NCBI GenBank assembly: GCA_963772845.1
Contig: CAVYYW010000023.1
Coordinates: 1-64,000, forward strand
DNA length: 64,000 bases
Reading direction: 5' to 3'
Source: CAVYYW01 sp963772845
Lineage (GTDB): Bacteria > Bacillota > Bacilli > Bacillales > Sporolactobacillaceae
The notes under the pieces were generated by a model that was given only the letters and a program-made list of their open reading frames with translations, had not been told where the DNA came from and searched no databases. This document shows, piece after piece, positions 1 to 8,024 of this stretch. The stretch's first letter is position 1; each line of letters opens with the position of its first letter. The position numbers were made by a program, and so were the translations under genes.

Positions 1-16
1 CAAGTGATTTAAGCAT

Positions 17-524
17 TTATCTTAAATTCAAATCCATATATTCCTCATCAAAATATCTGCCATTTATTTTAAGAGCCTTTTCTTCCTTCCCGAATACGTT
101 AAACCCTAAATGACTATAAAGCTTTATGGCCTGTTTGTTGGTTGATACGACAGTTAAAATGAGTTTTTCAATCTCTTTAATTGATTTCGCTTTTTCGATT
201 ACTTCCAAAAGAAGCGCCTTCCCAATACCAGAACCACGCATCTCAGGGCTGACATACATGCCAAATATATTTGCTTTGTGTCTGAGCTTTATCTTGTCTT
301 CTTGGACAAGTGTCACCACGCCTGCAAGCTCTTCATTATTAAAAGCTCCGAAAATGAAACTTGTCTTCGTTAGCTAAATTCTCCGCCACGCCTTCAACAG
401 CATTTTCCCTAATGACTGATTCTTCATAGCTTGAAGAGAACGCCTCCGGATTTTGTTCTAACGCTTCTAATCTTAAATCCCAGTAACTTTTTGCATCTGA
501 TGGTTTTAACAATCGGATATACAT
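17..524 (-). pseudogene. GNAT N-acetyltransferase, frameshifted
   Basis: The first 61 codons (start ATG at 524) give a GNAT N-terminus beginning MYIRLLKPSDAKSYWDLRLE. The rest continues in another frame with the acetyl-CoA-binding motif around MYVSPEMRGSGIGKALL and ends at 17. Removing one T from the TTT run (plus-strand A357-A359) joins EDK to FIFGAFNNEELAGV and restores one protein of about 168 residues, the usual GNAT length. The lesion is in a 3-base homopolymer, so a sequencing error cannot be excluded. The substrate is unknown. No start or RBS supports the downstream half as a separate gene. Confidence 0.75.
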
Positions 525-629
525 ACGTTCTCCTTTATATAAAAGATTTATGATAGCTGTTAAAGCTATTTTACCTTATAAGGAACTTTATGCCCCACCC
601 CATTGTGAAAATTAATTGACTGCACACTC

Positions 630-1142
630 TTAAGTCGGCCATTTATCAATTTTGTAAAGTTTAACTTTACTCTGATCACTTCCAGAGAATTCTCTTATAA
701 ACCGCATCGGTGAATTTTCAAGAATTTTAACAGAATGGCTATTTTCGCTATCAACGATTGAAACAATTGGATTTAATCCCAAGTCATTTAAGCAATAGTT
801 TAATAGCCCATCCAATATTTCTGCACCATAACCCTTACCCCAATGTTTCTCCATCACCCTATACCCAACTTCAAATTCACCACTAATTTTCTTAATGACT
901 GCACATGTACCAATTAAAGACATGTGATCATCGTTCTTGATTGAAACAGCCATGACTAACGCGGTTTTTTTGATCTTATAATTATTAATAATCCTCTTTA
1001 ATTCATTAATATTTTCTTCTTTACTTTTAGCTCTGCCTAAAATATATTTCATTACATTATAATTACTCTGCATTTCGTGAAAATTATCCAGGTCTTCAAA
1101 ATCTAGTTTTCTTATGTATAGTCGCTTCGTTTTAAAAAACAT
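630..1142 (-). CDS. GNAT family N-acetyltransferase (RimJ/RimL-like)
   Basis: This 170-residue protein opens with FKTKRLYIRKLDFEDL, the typical first strand of RimJ/RimL-type acetyltransferases. The acetyl-CoA pyrophosphate loop is visible as EKHWGKGYGAEILDGLL at about residues 98-114, preceded by the strand FEVGYRVM. Such enzymes transfer an acetyl group from acetyl-CoA to an amine on a protein terminus or small molecule; the substrate cannot be told from sequence. The start ATG at 1142 is preceded by AGGAGCT. The gene stands alone between the broken GNAT gene and a hairpin-repeat array. Confidence 0.85.
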   Translation of the reverse strand: MFFKTKRLYIRKLDFEDLDNFHEMQSNYNVMKYILGRAKSKEENINELKRIINNYKIKKTALVMAVSIKNDDHMSLIGTCAVIKKISGEFEVGYRVMEKHWGKGYGAEILDGLLNYCLNDLGLNPIVSIVDSENSHSVKILENSPMRFIREFSGSDQSKVKLYKIDKWPT

Positions 1143-1245
1143 AGCTCCTCCTGACTGCTGCTATCTGAATTCCCCAAACCTGGGTATAAGATGAGCGGTT
1201 GTCTTCTCTTTGGATTCCACTTTTCTCAGCTTGTCGACTTTTTTT

Positions 1246-1620
1246 GGAATCAAGCACCTCCTTTGATTCCCTACTTCCTGCTTTTGGGCGCTTTGCGGGA
1301 ATCAAACACCACTTTTGATTCCCCTTTTCTGCTTTTTGATGCTTGCCTAAACTCTCCTTTGATGCCCACTTTCGGCTTTTGGCGCTTTGCGGGAATCAAA
1401 CACCTCTTTTGATTCCCCACTTCCGGCTTTTTGGCGCTTTGCGGGAATCAAACACCTCTTTTGATTCCACTTTCGGCTTTTGGTGCTTTGCGGGCATCAA
1501 ACACCTCTTTTGATTCCCCACTTTCGGCTTTTGGTGCTTTGCGGGAATCAAACACCTCTTTTGATTCCCCTTTTTCTGCTTTTTGGCGCTTTGCGGGAAT
1601 CAAACACCTCTTTTGATTCC
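1246..1620. repeat. Tandem array of about eight hairpin units, period 45-52 bases
   Basis: Each unit holds a 9-base inverted repeat, GGAATCAAA then CACCTCT then TTTGATTCC. Copies start near 1246, 1298, 1392, 1444, 1493, 1544 and 1596, with a degenerate one near 1347. A T-rich linker of the type CTGCTTTTTGGCGCTTTGCG separates the hairpins. The array fills the gap between the DUF1294 gene and the GNAT gene. Open frames across it are products of the repeat and lack RBSs. Function unknown. Confidence 0.9.
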
Positions 1621-1702
1621 ACTTTTTCTGCTTTTTGGCGCTTTTTTGGCATCAACCGCCTCTGACCTCTGATCTACTTCTTCTGCTTCTCCTACCTTAA
1701 CC

Positions 1703-1975
1703 TCAGATCGAGATAAAACCATACAGATAAAGACAGGCATCTATAACTGCAAGCAGGGGGAAACCGAACTTAAACGCTGTATGTTTTGTTTTGTGCCGAA
1801 AGCTCTTCATTCCGAATGTGGTTCCAATTGCTCCTCCGATCCACGCTATTTTCCACAGGGTCGATTCTCGGATTCGATACTGCCCGCGCTTTGCTTTTTC
1901 TTTATCTTTATACATCAGATAAAATCCGATGACATTAATAATGATCATGTAGAAGAGCAATGCTTTTACGATCAT
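1703..1975 (-). CDS. DUF1294 family small membrane protein
   Basis: This 90-residue protein matches the DUF1294 family pattern: an N-terminal membrane segment (about residues 3-22), a basic loop YKDKEKAKRGQYRIRES, a glycine-rich segment WIGGAIGTTFGM, the family motif FRHKTKH, and a C-terminal hydrophobic helix. It is predicted to sit in the cytoplasmic membrane. No function is established for the family. The ATG is preceded by GAGGGGA at suitable spacing. It is monocistronic, and the hairpin array begins about 80 bases past its stop. Confidence 0.8.
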   Translation of the reverse strand: MIVKALLFYMIIINVIGFYLMYKDKEKAKRGQYRIRESTLWKIAWIGGAIGTTFGMKSFRHKTKHTAFKFGFPLLAVIDACLYLYGFISI

Positions 1976-2162
1976 AATTCCCCTCCTCTTGTTGTTATTT
2001 TATATTATACTGCGTAATTGTCGTTAGATGGGGACTAAGACTACCCTTATGATGAACGATGTAAGTTTTCCCATCATTCAATGAGTTGCGCACTTCAACT
2101 TGAAACCTATGATTGTCCGTGTTAAGTTGTGACAAGCACCAAAATGAAGGAGCTGAATTAAT

Positions 2163-2945
2163 TTGAAAAAATGGACGATCTTAGTATCAGCCTTACTTTT
2201 GATCTTCGTTCTGGCCGCTTGCGGCAGTAACGGGAGCTCATCATCAAAAGACTCATCAAAAAATACAAAATCAAGCGCTAGTGCGAGCAAAACTAATACG
2301 AAAGCAAGTAAAAAGCAGCAAGAAGCCCAAAAACAAATGCAGCAACAAATTAAAAAAGGAATGATAGATGACGGGAAAACGGTGGCCGTCGTCAACGGTA
2401 CAAAAATTACAGGGAAAGAGTATAATTCCGCTTATCAATCTGTCGCCCAGCAGCTTTATATGACTGCGCAACAGCAAGGAAACAGCAGTAACAGCGCGAT
2501 TGCGAAGAAGGCTAAGCAGCAAACTGTCCAATCACTCGTTGGTCAAAAGCTGATTATCCAAGATGCGAAGTCAAAAGGCTATAAAGCTTCTGATAAACAG
2601 ATAAAAACTCAGTATGATCAAATGGTAAAACAATACGGCGGCGAAAAAAAGTTGCAATCTCTTTTGAAAGCACAAAACATGACAACCGATTCTTTGAAGA
2701 AAAACATTTCCCAGCAAATTGTATTTAAAAACTACGTGAACAAAGAAATCGGTCAGGAAAAAGTAACGGATAAAGAGATTCAAAATTTCTATGATCAATA
2801 TAGTAAAAGCCAGAAAAATGCACCTGATTTAAAGAAAATCAAACCACAAATCAAACAACAAATAGAGCAGCAGAAACAAAACCAGGCTATTAAAAAAGTA
2901 GTCGACAAGTTAAACAAACAAGGTAAAGTGGATATTAAAATATAA
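2163..2945 (+). CDS. SurA_N-domain lipoprotein (PrsA/SurA-like chaperone without PPIase domain)
   Basis: The start is TTG (TTGAAAAAATGG), chosen because AAGGAG lies about 13 bases upstream and a lipoprotein signal follows directly: MKKWTILVSALLLIFVLAAC, lipobox LAAC with Cys at residue 20. A Ser/Lys/Gln-rich linker (about 22-65) leads to a SurA_N-type region starting VAVVNGTKITGKEYNSAYQ, followed by helices rich in Gln and Lys. At 260 residues it is shorter than PrsA, and I see no parvulin (PpiC) domain. It is therefore probably an exported, membrane-anchored folding factor or holdase rather than an isomerase. A strong terminator follows. Confidence 0.8.
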   Translation: MKKWTILVSALLLIFVLAACGSNGSSSSKDSSKNTKSSASASKTNTKASKKQQEAQKQMQQQIKKGMIDDGKTVAVVNGTKITGKEYNSAYQSVAQQLYMTAQQQGNSSNSAIAKKAKQQTVQSLVGQKLIIQDAKSKGYKASDKQIKTQYDQMVKQYGGEKKLQSLLKAQNMTTDSLKKNISQQIVFKNYVNKEIGQEKVTDKEIQNFYDQYSKSQKNAPDLKKIKPQIKQQIEQQKQNQAIKKVVDKLNKQGKVDIKI

Positions 2946-2960
2946 AGTTTACCAACAGTC

Positions 2961-3003
2961 AGCTTGTAGAGAAACCTAAGGTTTTTCTACAAGCTTTTTT
3001 TAT
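2961..3003 (+). terminator. Rho-independent terminator of the SurA_N lipoprotein gene
   Basis: AGCTTGTAGAGAAACC pairs with GGTTTTTCTACAAGCT across a TAA loop (one G-T wobble in 16 pairs), followed by a run of T. Confidence 0.9.
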
Positions 3004-3151
3004 ATCATCATTTACTTAATTCGTGCTACACCAATATTCACAGGCTCCATCTCTTCTTCCACAAAAAATTTCATGTTAGGAATGAGCGGATTAGGGGAAA
3101 AGTATGGGTGGATGTTTTTTTGAAGATGAGTACTAAAAAGGAGTGGATAAC

Positions 3152-4042
3152 ATGAACAACAGTCAATTCGATAAGATTAAGAATGGGAATGGATTTATTG
3201 CAGCACTTGACCAAAGCGGTGGCAGTACACCAAAAGCCTTGGCAGAGTATGGTGTGACCGAGGATTCTTATTCTAATGAAGACGAAATGTTTACTAAGGT
3301 ACACCAAATGCGTACCAGAATCATCACGTCCCCTGCCTTTAGTGCCGATCATATTCTTGGCGCTATTCTTTTCGAACAAACGATGGATCGCGAAATTGAA
3401 GGCAAATATACAGCCGATTATCTTGCCGATAAAGGCATTGTCCCTTTCCTAAAGGTGGATAAAGGGCTAGCTGATCAGGAAAATGGCGTCCAGCTCATGA
3501 AACCGAACCCTGATTTGGATGAAACGCTGCGCCGTGCCAACGAACGGAAGATTTTCGGTACAAAAATGCGCTCTGTGATCCATGAGCCGAATGCTAGCGG
3601 CATCAAGGCTGTCGTCGACCAGCAATTCGAAATTGGAAAGCGTATTATCGCTTCCGATCTGATGCCAATTATCGAGCCTGAAGTCAATATTCACAGTGAG
3701 AATAAGGAAAAATCTGAAGAGATTTTGCGGGATGAACTCATCAAACACCTGAACGATTTATCAGAAAATGAAAACGTGATGCTGAAGCTCTCAATTCCAA
3801 CGAAGGCGAATGCTTATAAAGAATTGATCGAGCATCCACGTGTGGTACGTGTTGTCGCTCTTTCAGGCGGTTATTCCCGCGATGAAGCAAATGAGAAGCT
3901 GAAGGAAAATGATGGTCTCATTGCGAGCTTCTCTCGTGCTTTGGCTGCGGACTTATATGCTAATCAAACTGAGGAAGAATTTAATGAAGCGTTGAAGAAT
4001 GCCGTCGAGACAATTTATGATGCTTCGGTTAATAAAAAATAG
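3152..4042 (+). CDS. fda: Class I fructose-1,6-bisphosphate aldolase
   Basis: The 296-residue protein is colinear with staphylococcal-type class I FBP aldolase (also 296 residues). It contains the family landmarks GFIAALDQSGGSTPKAL, ILGAILFEQTMDREIEGK, GIVPFLKVDKGL and VVRVVALSGGYSRDEAN. It cleaves fructose-1,6-bisphosphate to DHAP and glyceraldehyde-3-phosphate through a lysine Schiff base, metal-independently, in the cytoplasm. An upstream GTG at 3143 overlaps the Shine-Dalgarno sequence AAAAGGAG. The ATG at 3152 has 9-base spacing and the family's usual N-terminus (MNNSQFDKIKNGNGF), so I chose it. Monocistronic, with a terminator. Confidence 0.95.
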   Translation: MNNSQFDKIKNGNGFIAALDQSGGSTPKALAEYGVTEDSYSNEDEMFTKVHQMRTRIITSPAFSADHILGAILFEQTMDREIEGKYTADYLADKGIVPFLKVDKGLADQENGVQLMKPNPDLDETLRRANERKIFGTKMRSVIHEPNASGIKAVVDQQFEIGKRIIASDLMPIIEPEVNIHSENKEKSEEILRDELIKHLNDLSENENVMLKLSIPTKANAYKELIEHPRVVRVVALSGGYSRDEANEKLKENDGLIASFSRALAADLYANQTEEEFNEALKNAVETIYDASVNKK

Positions 4043-4067
4043 TTGTGAAAAATTCAATGTATTTTCT

Positions 4068-4096
4068 AAGGGTGCGTTTACACGCACCCTTTTCAT
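4068..4096 (+). terminator. Rho-independent terminator of fda
   Basis: Perfect 10-base stem AAGGGTGCGT / ACGCACCCTT with loop TTAC, followed by TTCATTTGT. Confidence 0.85.
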
Positions 4097-4149
4097 TTGT
4101 CCTTTATCCAAATAATCACTTATTATCTAATCTCTTGTGATATTATCTA

Positions 4150-4767
4150 TTATTTGAATGGACGATTTGCTTGAGTTGCTAAAGACACACCATAACTTAT
4201 AGATGGTTTTTTGATCTCTTTAATCATACATAATAATTTATTACCGTTTATCAAAACTATTGACTTGTCCACTGCATATTTTTGAGCATCCTTTGTAAAA
4301 TCACTGGTTGTCACAAAAAATCCTTCTATCGCACCAGTATCTATAATAACGCTATGAAATTGACGGATCTGATTAACAGTAATTTTTTGATTTGAATACC
4401 GTTTACTTTCAACTATATATTTCTTACCATCTTTAAAAAGAATGATATCCTTCCCACCGTCACCCGTTGCCTTTGTGACTTCCGAACAATATCCCATTTC
4501 AGTAAAAATATCAGAAATAAAATATTCAAAATTCCTGGGAGGCATATTTTTCATTGTTGAGAGGCTACCGGCTTTAATGATCTCCTCTCTCCGTCTTTCT
4601 GCCATAACCAGTTGTCTGAATATACGATTATTCCTTTTATATATCATTAGTGAAATTGCAAATAAAGCGAAGGATAGGGGTATTAAAACCTTAGAGTATG
4701 CAGGTAAGGATTCCCACCAATCAACAAAAATCTCTATGGCTGACACTAAAGTTACTATTATCATCAA
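4150..4767 (-). CDS. Membrane-anchored Mrr-type restriction endonuclease-like protein
   Basis: Residues about 1-43 hold two hydrophobic segments (MIIVTLVSAIEIFV and VLIPLSFALFAISLMIY). A coiled, basic linker (NNRIFRQLVMAERRREE) follows, then an Mrr_cat domain from about residue 75. Catalytic-type residues are visible as GDGGKDIILF and IVESKRY (the D...ExK pattern; many Mrr proteins have QxK). Mrr-domain proteins cut modified DNA or act as other PD-(D/E)xK nucleases. The ATG at 4767 has no good RBS. The frame stays open upstream and would complete the first membrane helix, with AGAGGT placed before an ATT codon near 4800, so the true start is uncertain. Confidence 0.65.
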   Translation of the reverse strand: MMIIVTLVSAIEIFVDWWESLPAYSKVLIPLSFALFAISLMIYKRNNRIFRQLVMAERRREEIIKAGSLSTMKNMPPRNFEYFISDIFTEMGYCSEVTKATGDGGKDIILFKDGKKYIVESKRYSNQKITVNQIRQFHSVIIDTGAIEGFFVTTSDFTKDAQKYAVDKSIVLINGNKLLCMIKEIKKPSISYGVSLATQANRPFK

Positions 4768-5038
4768 AACGGCTACGAAAAGGGCTTTCCCCTCAATGTT
4801 TTTTTACCTCTTCTGCTCATTGTGCCACCTCATAGATAATATAACCCTATTAGGAACTTTCTATTTCAAATTTGCTGAGCTAATACCATAATCTTATTCA
4901 AACATACCCAGTAAAATTACTAAGAATTTTTTCACTTTAAAGGAGAAACTCCGAGGTATTGAAGAGGAGTTTAACCTGTAATTTCCTACTGACGTGTAAC
5001 GTCGCATACTAAAAAAACAATCCATTTTCCCGAATAAC

Positions 5039-5164
5039 TTAGTTATCAAAATCCCATTCATTTGCAAGCATATAGTACCCGCACTTAGGACATTTTTTTA
5101 ATATCACAATTTTAGTCTCCAGGTCTTTAACGTCACAGTCTACACAATAATATTCAATAAACAT
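5039..5164 (-). CDS. 41-residue zinc-ribbon-like microprotein
   Basis: A short frame begins at ATG 5164 behind GAGGG. It encodes two CxxC knuckles, CVDC near residue 7 and CPKC near residue 25, the second followed by GYYM, and ends NEWDFDN. The spacing fits a small zinc ribbon. I recognise no family. It sits alone in an otherwise empty 0.8-kb gap. It could be a real small protein or a chance frame; the paired CxxC motifs and the RBS favour a gene. Confidence 0.5.
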   Translation of the reverse strand: MFIEYYCVDCDVKDLETKIVILKKCPKCGYYMLANEWDFDN

Positions 5165-5533
5165 TTCCCTCGACCACCCTATGAATTAATCATTACTCCT
5201 ATTTTTATGTACCTACTTCTCCAGAATTATATTGATTCCTTAAAAATGACTCTTCTTTTTGTCCCCTTTTGGCATTCTAAAGCTTCTATTATTAAAAAAA
5301 CTGAACCATCCACCTGACTCCTTTATTTGTGTCCTTTACTCCTATGTTGTGCTTTTTTGCATGAGGTTTCTCACTTATTCGCCCCACCACCAGCTATTTA
5401 TTTTCTCAATGCTAGGAAGGCTTTTGGATTTAAATTTGTTATCAGTTTATTGGTCATATCGTTCCTATCATTTTCATCATTATAATATTTTTATTGAAAA
5501 TGAGCACTTCTTTCTTTCAAAATAAACAATATT
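5165..5533. other. Intergenic region upstream of katG, no gene seen
   Basis: AT-rich stretch. The one longer plus-strand frame (5259-5525) has no RBS and no recognisable domain. A weak -35-like TTGAAA lies at 5494. The promoter of katG is expected toward the right end, next to the PerR-like boxes. Confidence 0.5.
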
Positions 5534-5574
5534 TTATTATAATTATAATGTAAGAGTGATTATAATTATTTTAC
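5534..5574. promoter_or_regulatory. Two PerR-like operator boxes upstream of katG
   Basis: The published Bacillus PerR box is TTATAATNATTATAA. Bases 5534-5548 read TTATTATAATTATAA, 13 of 14 informative positions. Bases 5560-5574 read TTATAATTATTTTAC, 12 of 14. They lie 28-68 bases before the katG ATG. In B. subtilis the vegetative catalase gene katA is PerR-repressed and peroxide-induced, so the same logic is inferred here. Confidence 0.6.
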
Positions 5575-5601
5575 TTCCACATTTCGAAAGGGGAATGATC
5601 T

Positions 5602-7909
5602 ATGGAGAAGAATGAAATACATGACAGTCAAGCCGGGAAGTGCCCGGTATCGCACGGAAACACGCAAGAAGAGAGTGCCATCACGACAGCAAAAGTGGGG
5701 ACTACAAATAAAGACTGGTGGCCAAACCAGCTGAACCTGCATATCCTTCGTCAACATGACAAGAAGACGAATCCAATGGGTGAAGACTTTGATTATGCCG
5801 AAGCATTTAAACAGCTAGATTATGAGGCTTTGAAAAAGGATCTTCATGACTTGATGACAAACAGCCAGGACTGGTGGCCGGCCGATTACGGTCATTATGG
5901 CCCTCTCTTTATCCGTATGTCATGGCATGCAGCTGGTACATACCGTACTGGCGACGGACGCGGCGGTGGTGCAACCGGCACACAACGCTTTGCACCTCTT
6001 AACAGCTGGCCGGATAACGCGAACCTTGATAAAGCACGGCGCTTGCTATGGCCAATTAAACAAAAGTATGGAAACAAAATCTCTTGGGCTGATTTACTCG
6101 TCCTGACCGGTAATGTCGCGCTTGAATCGATGGGCTTGAAGACATTCGGTTTTGGCGGAGGTCGCGAGGACGTCTGGCATCCTGAAGAAGACGTCTATTG
6201 GGGTAATGAAAAAGAATGGCTGGATGACAACCGTTACTCAGGTGATCGCGAGCTTGAAAATCCGCTTGCCGCCGTTCAGATGGGGCTTATCTATGTAAAT
6301 CCAGAAGGTCCAAACGGAGATCCGGATCCGCTTGCAAGTGCACGCGACATCCGTGAAACGTTTGCTCGTATGGGAATGAACGATGAAGAAACGGTTGCTT
6401 TAGTAGCCGGCGGTCACACTTTCGGAAAAGCCCACGGCGCAGGAGATCCTGAACTGGTTGGTGCAGCACCGGAAGCTGCGGATATTGAAAACCAGGGCTT
6501 AGGCTGGAAGAGTGCTCATGGCAGCGGTAAAGGCCGCGACACAATTACAAGTGGTGTAGATGGTGCATGGACGGCTAATCCAACGGTATGGGATAACGGT
6601 TATTATGACTTATTATTCGGCTACGAATGGGAGCTTACAAAGAGCCGTTCAGGAGCTAATCAGTGGGCACCCGTCAACCCTAAGGAAGATGATCTTGCAC
6701 CAGATGCAGAAGATCCATCTGTCCGCGTTCCAACGTTCATGACAACAGCGGATATGGCGCTGCGTATGGACCCTGAATATGAAAAAATTTCACGCCGCTT
6801 CCATCAGAATCCTGATGAATTCGCTGATGTCTTTTCCCGAGCATGGTTCAAGTTGCTTCACCGTGACATGGGTCCTAAATCAAGATACCTTGGACCTGAA
6901 GTTCCAGAACAAGATTTGATCTGGCAGGATCCGATTCCTACAGTTGATTATGAGTTAACAGACGCTGAAGTTGCAGACCTGAAAACAAAAATTCTTGACT
7001 CTGGACTGACAGTCAGTGAGCTTGTTAAAACGGCATGGGCTTCTGCAAGCACGTTCCGTGGTTCTGATATGCGCGGCGGCGCGAATGGTGCCCGCATTCG
7101 TCTTGCACCTCAGAAGGACTGGGAAGTAAATGAGCCTGAACAGCTTTCAAAAGTGCTTTCTGTATATGAAGACATTCAAAGTCAATTGGATAAAAAAGTA
7201 AGTATAGCTGATTTGATTGTCCTTGGCGGTAGCGCAGCAGTCGAAAAAGCTGCAAAAAATGCAGGCGTTGAAGTGACGGTTCCTTTTGCACCAGGACGCG
7301 GCGATGCCACTCAAGATCAAACAGATGCGGAGAGCTTTGAAGTGTTAGAGCCGATGGCAGACGGCTTCCGCAACTATCGAGAAGAAAGAATACACGCTAA
7401 GCCCAGAGGAACTATTAATAGATAAAGCTCAGCTGCTAGGTCTGTCTGCACCGGAAATGACTGTGTTGATCGGCGGTATGCGTGTGCTTGGTACAAATTA
7501 CGACGGCACAGAGCACGGTGTATTCACCGACCGTCTTGGCACACTTTCAAACGACTTCTTCGTGAACCTGCTTGACATGGGTATTGAGTGGAAACCAGCA
7601 GACTTCAACGGTTACGAAGGACGCGACCGCAAAACAGGCGAAGTTGTACGAACAGCCACACGCGTGGATCTCGTCTTCGGTTCAAACTCTGTCCTCCGTG
7701 CCCTTGTAGAAGTATACGCACAGGAAGATAATAAAGAGAAATTCGTGCACGACTTTATCGCGGCATGGGTTAAGGTCATGAACGCAGATCGTTTTGATCT
7801 TAACCGAAATAAAGAGTTCAATGATGTCTCAGAATGCATAAAGAAAACTTGGCTTATCGCCAAGCCTTTAATGGCGAAAGCCCTAGTTGCGAGCCAACTG
7901 CTTGATTAA
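5602..7909 (+). pseudogene. katG: katG copy 1, catalase-peroxidase, frameshifted near its 3' end
   Basis: Starts at ATG 5602 behind AAAGGGG, under PerR-like boxes. It has the full KatG N-terminus (MEKNEIHDSQAGKCPVSHGN), the distal heme motif RMSWHAAGTYR and the proximal histidine motif VAGGHTFGKAHGAG. An extra C at 7378, compared with copy 2 (TATCGAG versus TATGAG), shifts the frame after 593 codons and leads to an early stop at 7423-7425. The remaining C-terminal part (from about 7381) continues in the next frame to 7909. The insertion is not in a homopolymer. If real, the product lacks much of the C-terminal peroxidase-like domain. KatG removes hydrogen peroxide in the cytoplasm with a heme cofactor. 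Confidence 0.85.
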
Positions 7910-8023
7910 CCAACATTGCAGGCTTGTGCCAGAGTTTGAGCGAAGCTGTAACGTAGGCACACTCTCTTAGGACTTTATTCCGCTTTCTCGCTTTAGCGAG
8001 GTTAAACAGTCTTAAAGTATAAC
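5729..8023 (+). repeat. Tandem direct repeat, first 2.3-kb unit (katG)
   Basis: Unit 1 of a direct duplication whose period is 2296 bases in the 5' half (katG ATGGGTGAAG at 5776 and 8072). Identity starts at AGCTGAACC inside katG codon 43 and runs through the 3' tail to CTTAAAGTATAAC. The two units differ by scattered, mostly silent substitutions and two 1-base indels. Confidence 0.9.
7841..8023 (+). other. Structured 3' tail of the katG unit (repeated at about 10136-10317)
   Basis: Holds hairpins CTTGGC-TTATC-GCCAAG (7848-7864) and CTCGC-TTTA-GCGAG (7987-8000), plus a longer pairing of TGTGCC with GGCACA. It also contains a 23-codon frame starting MHKENLAYRQAFNGES. No KatG stop precedes it, so both katG copies read into it. 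It looks like a structured, possibly dispersed element attached to the end of katG. Confidence 0.5.
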
Positions 8024-8024
8024 A

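Noticed and set aside
1191..1665. Plus-strand ORFs across the hairpin array
   Set aside because: Translations are repeats of the array itself (FGALRESNTSFDSP type), have no SD and overlap in different frames.
5259..5525. 88-codon plus-strand ORF before katG
   Set aside because: No SD and biased hydrophobic/Phe-Leu composition typical of AT-rich noncoding DNA.
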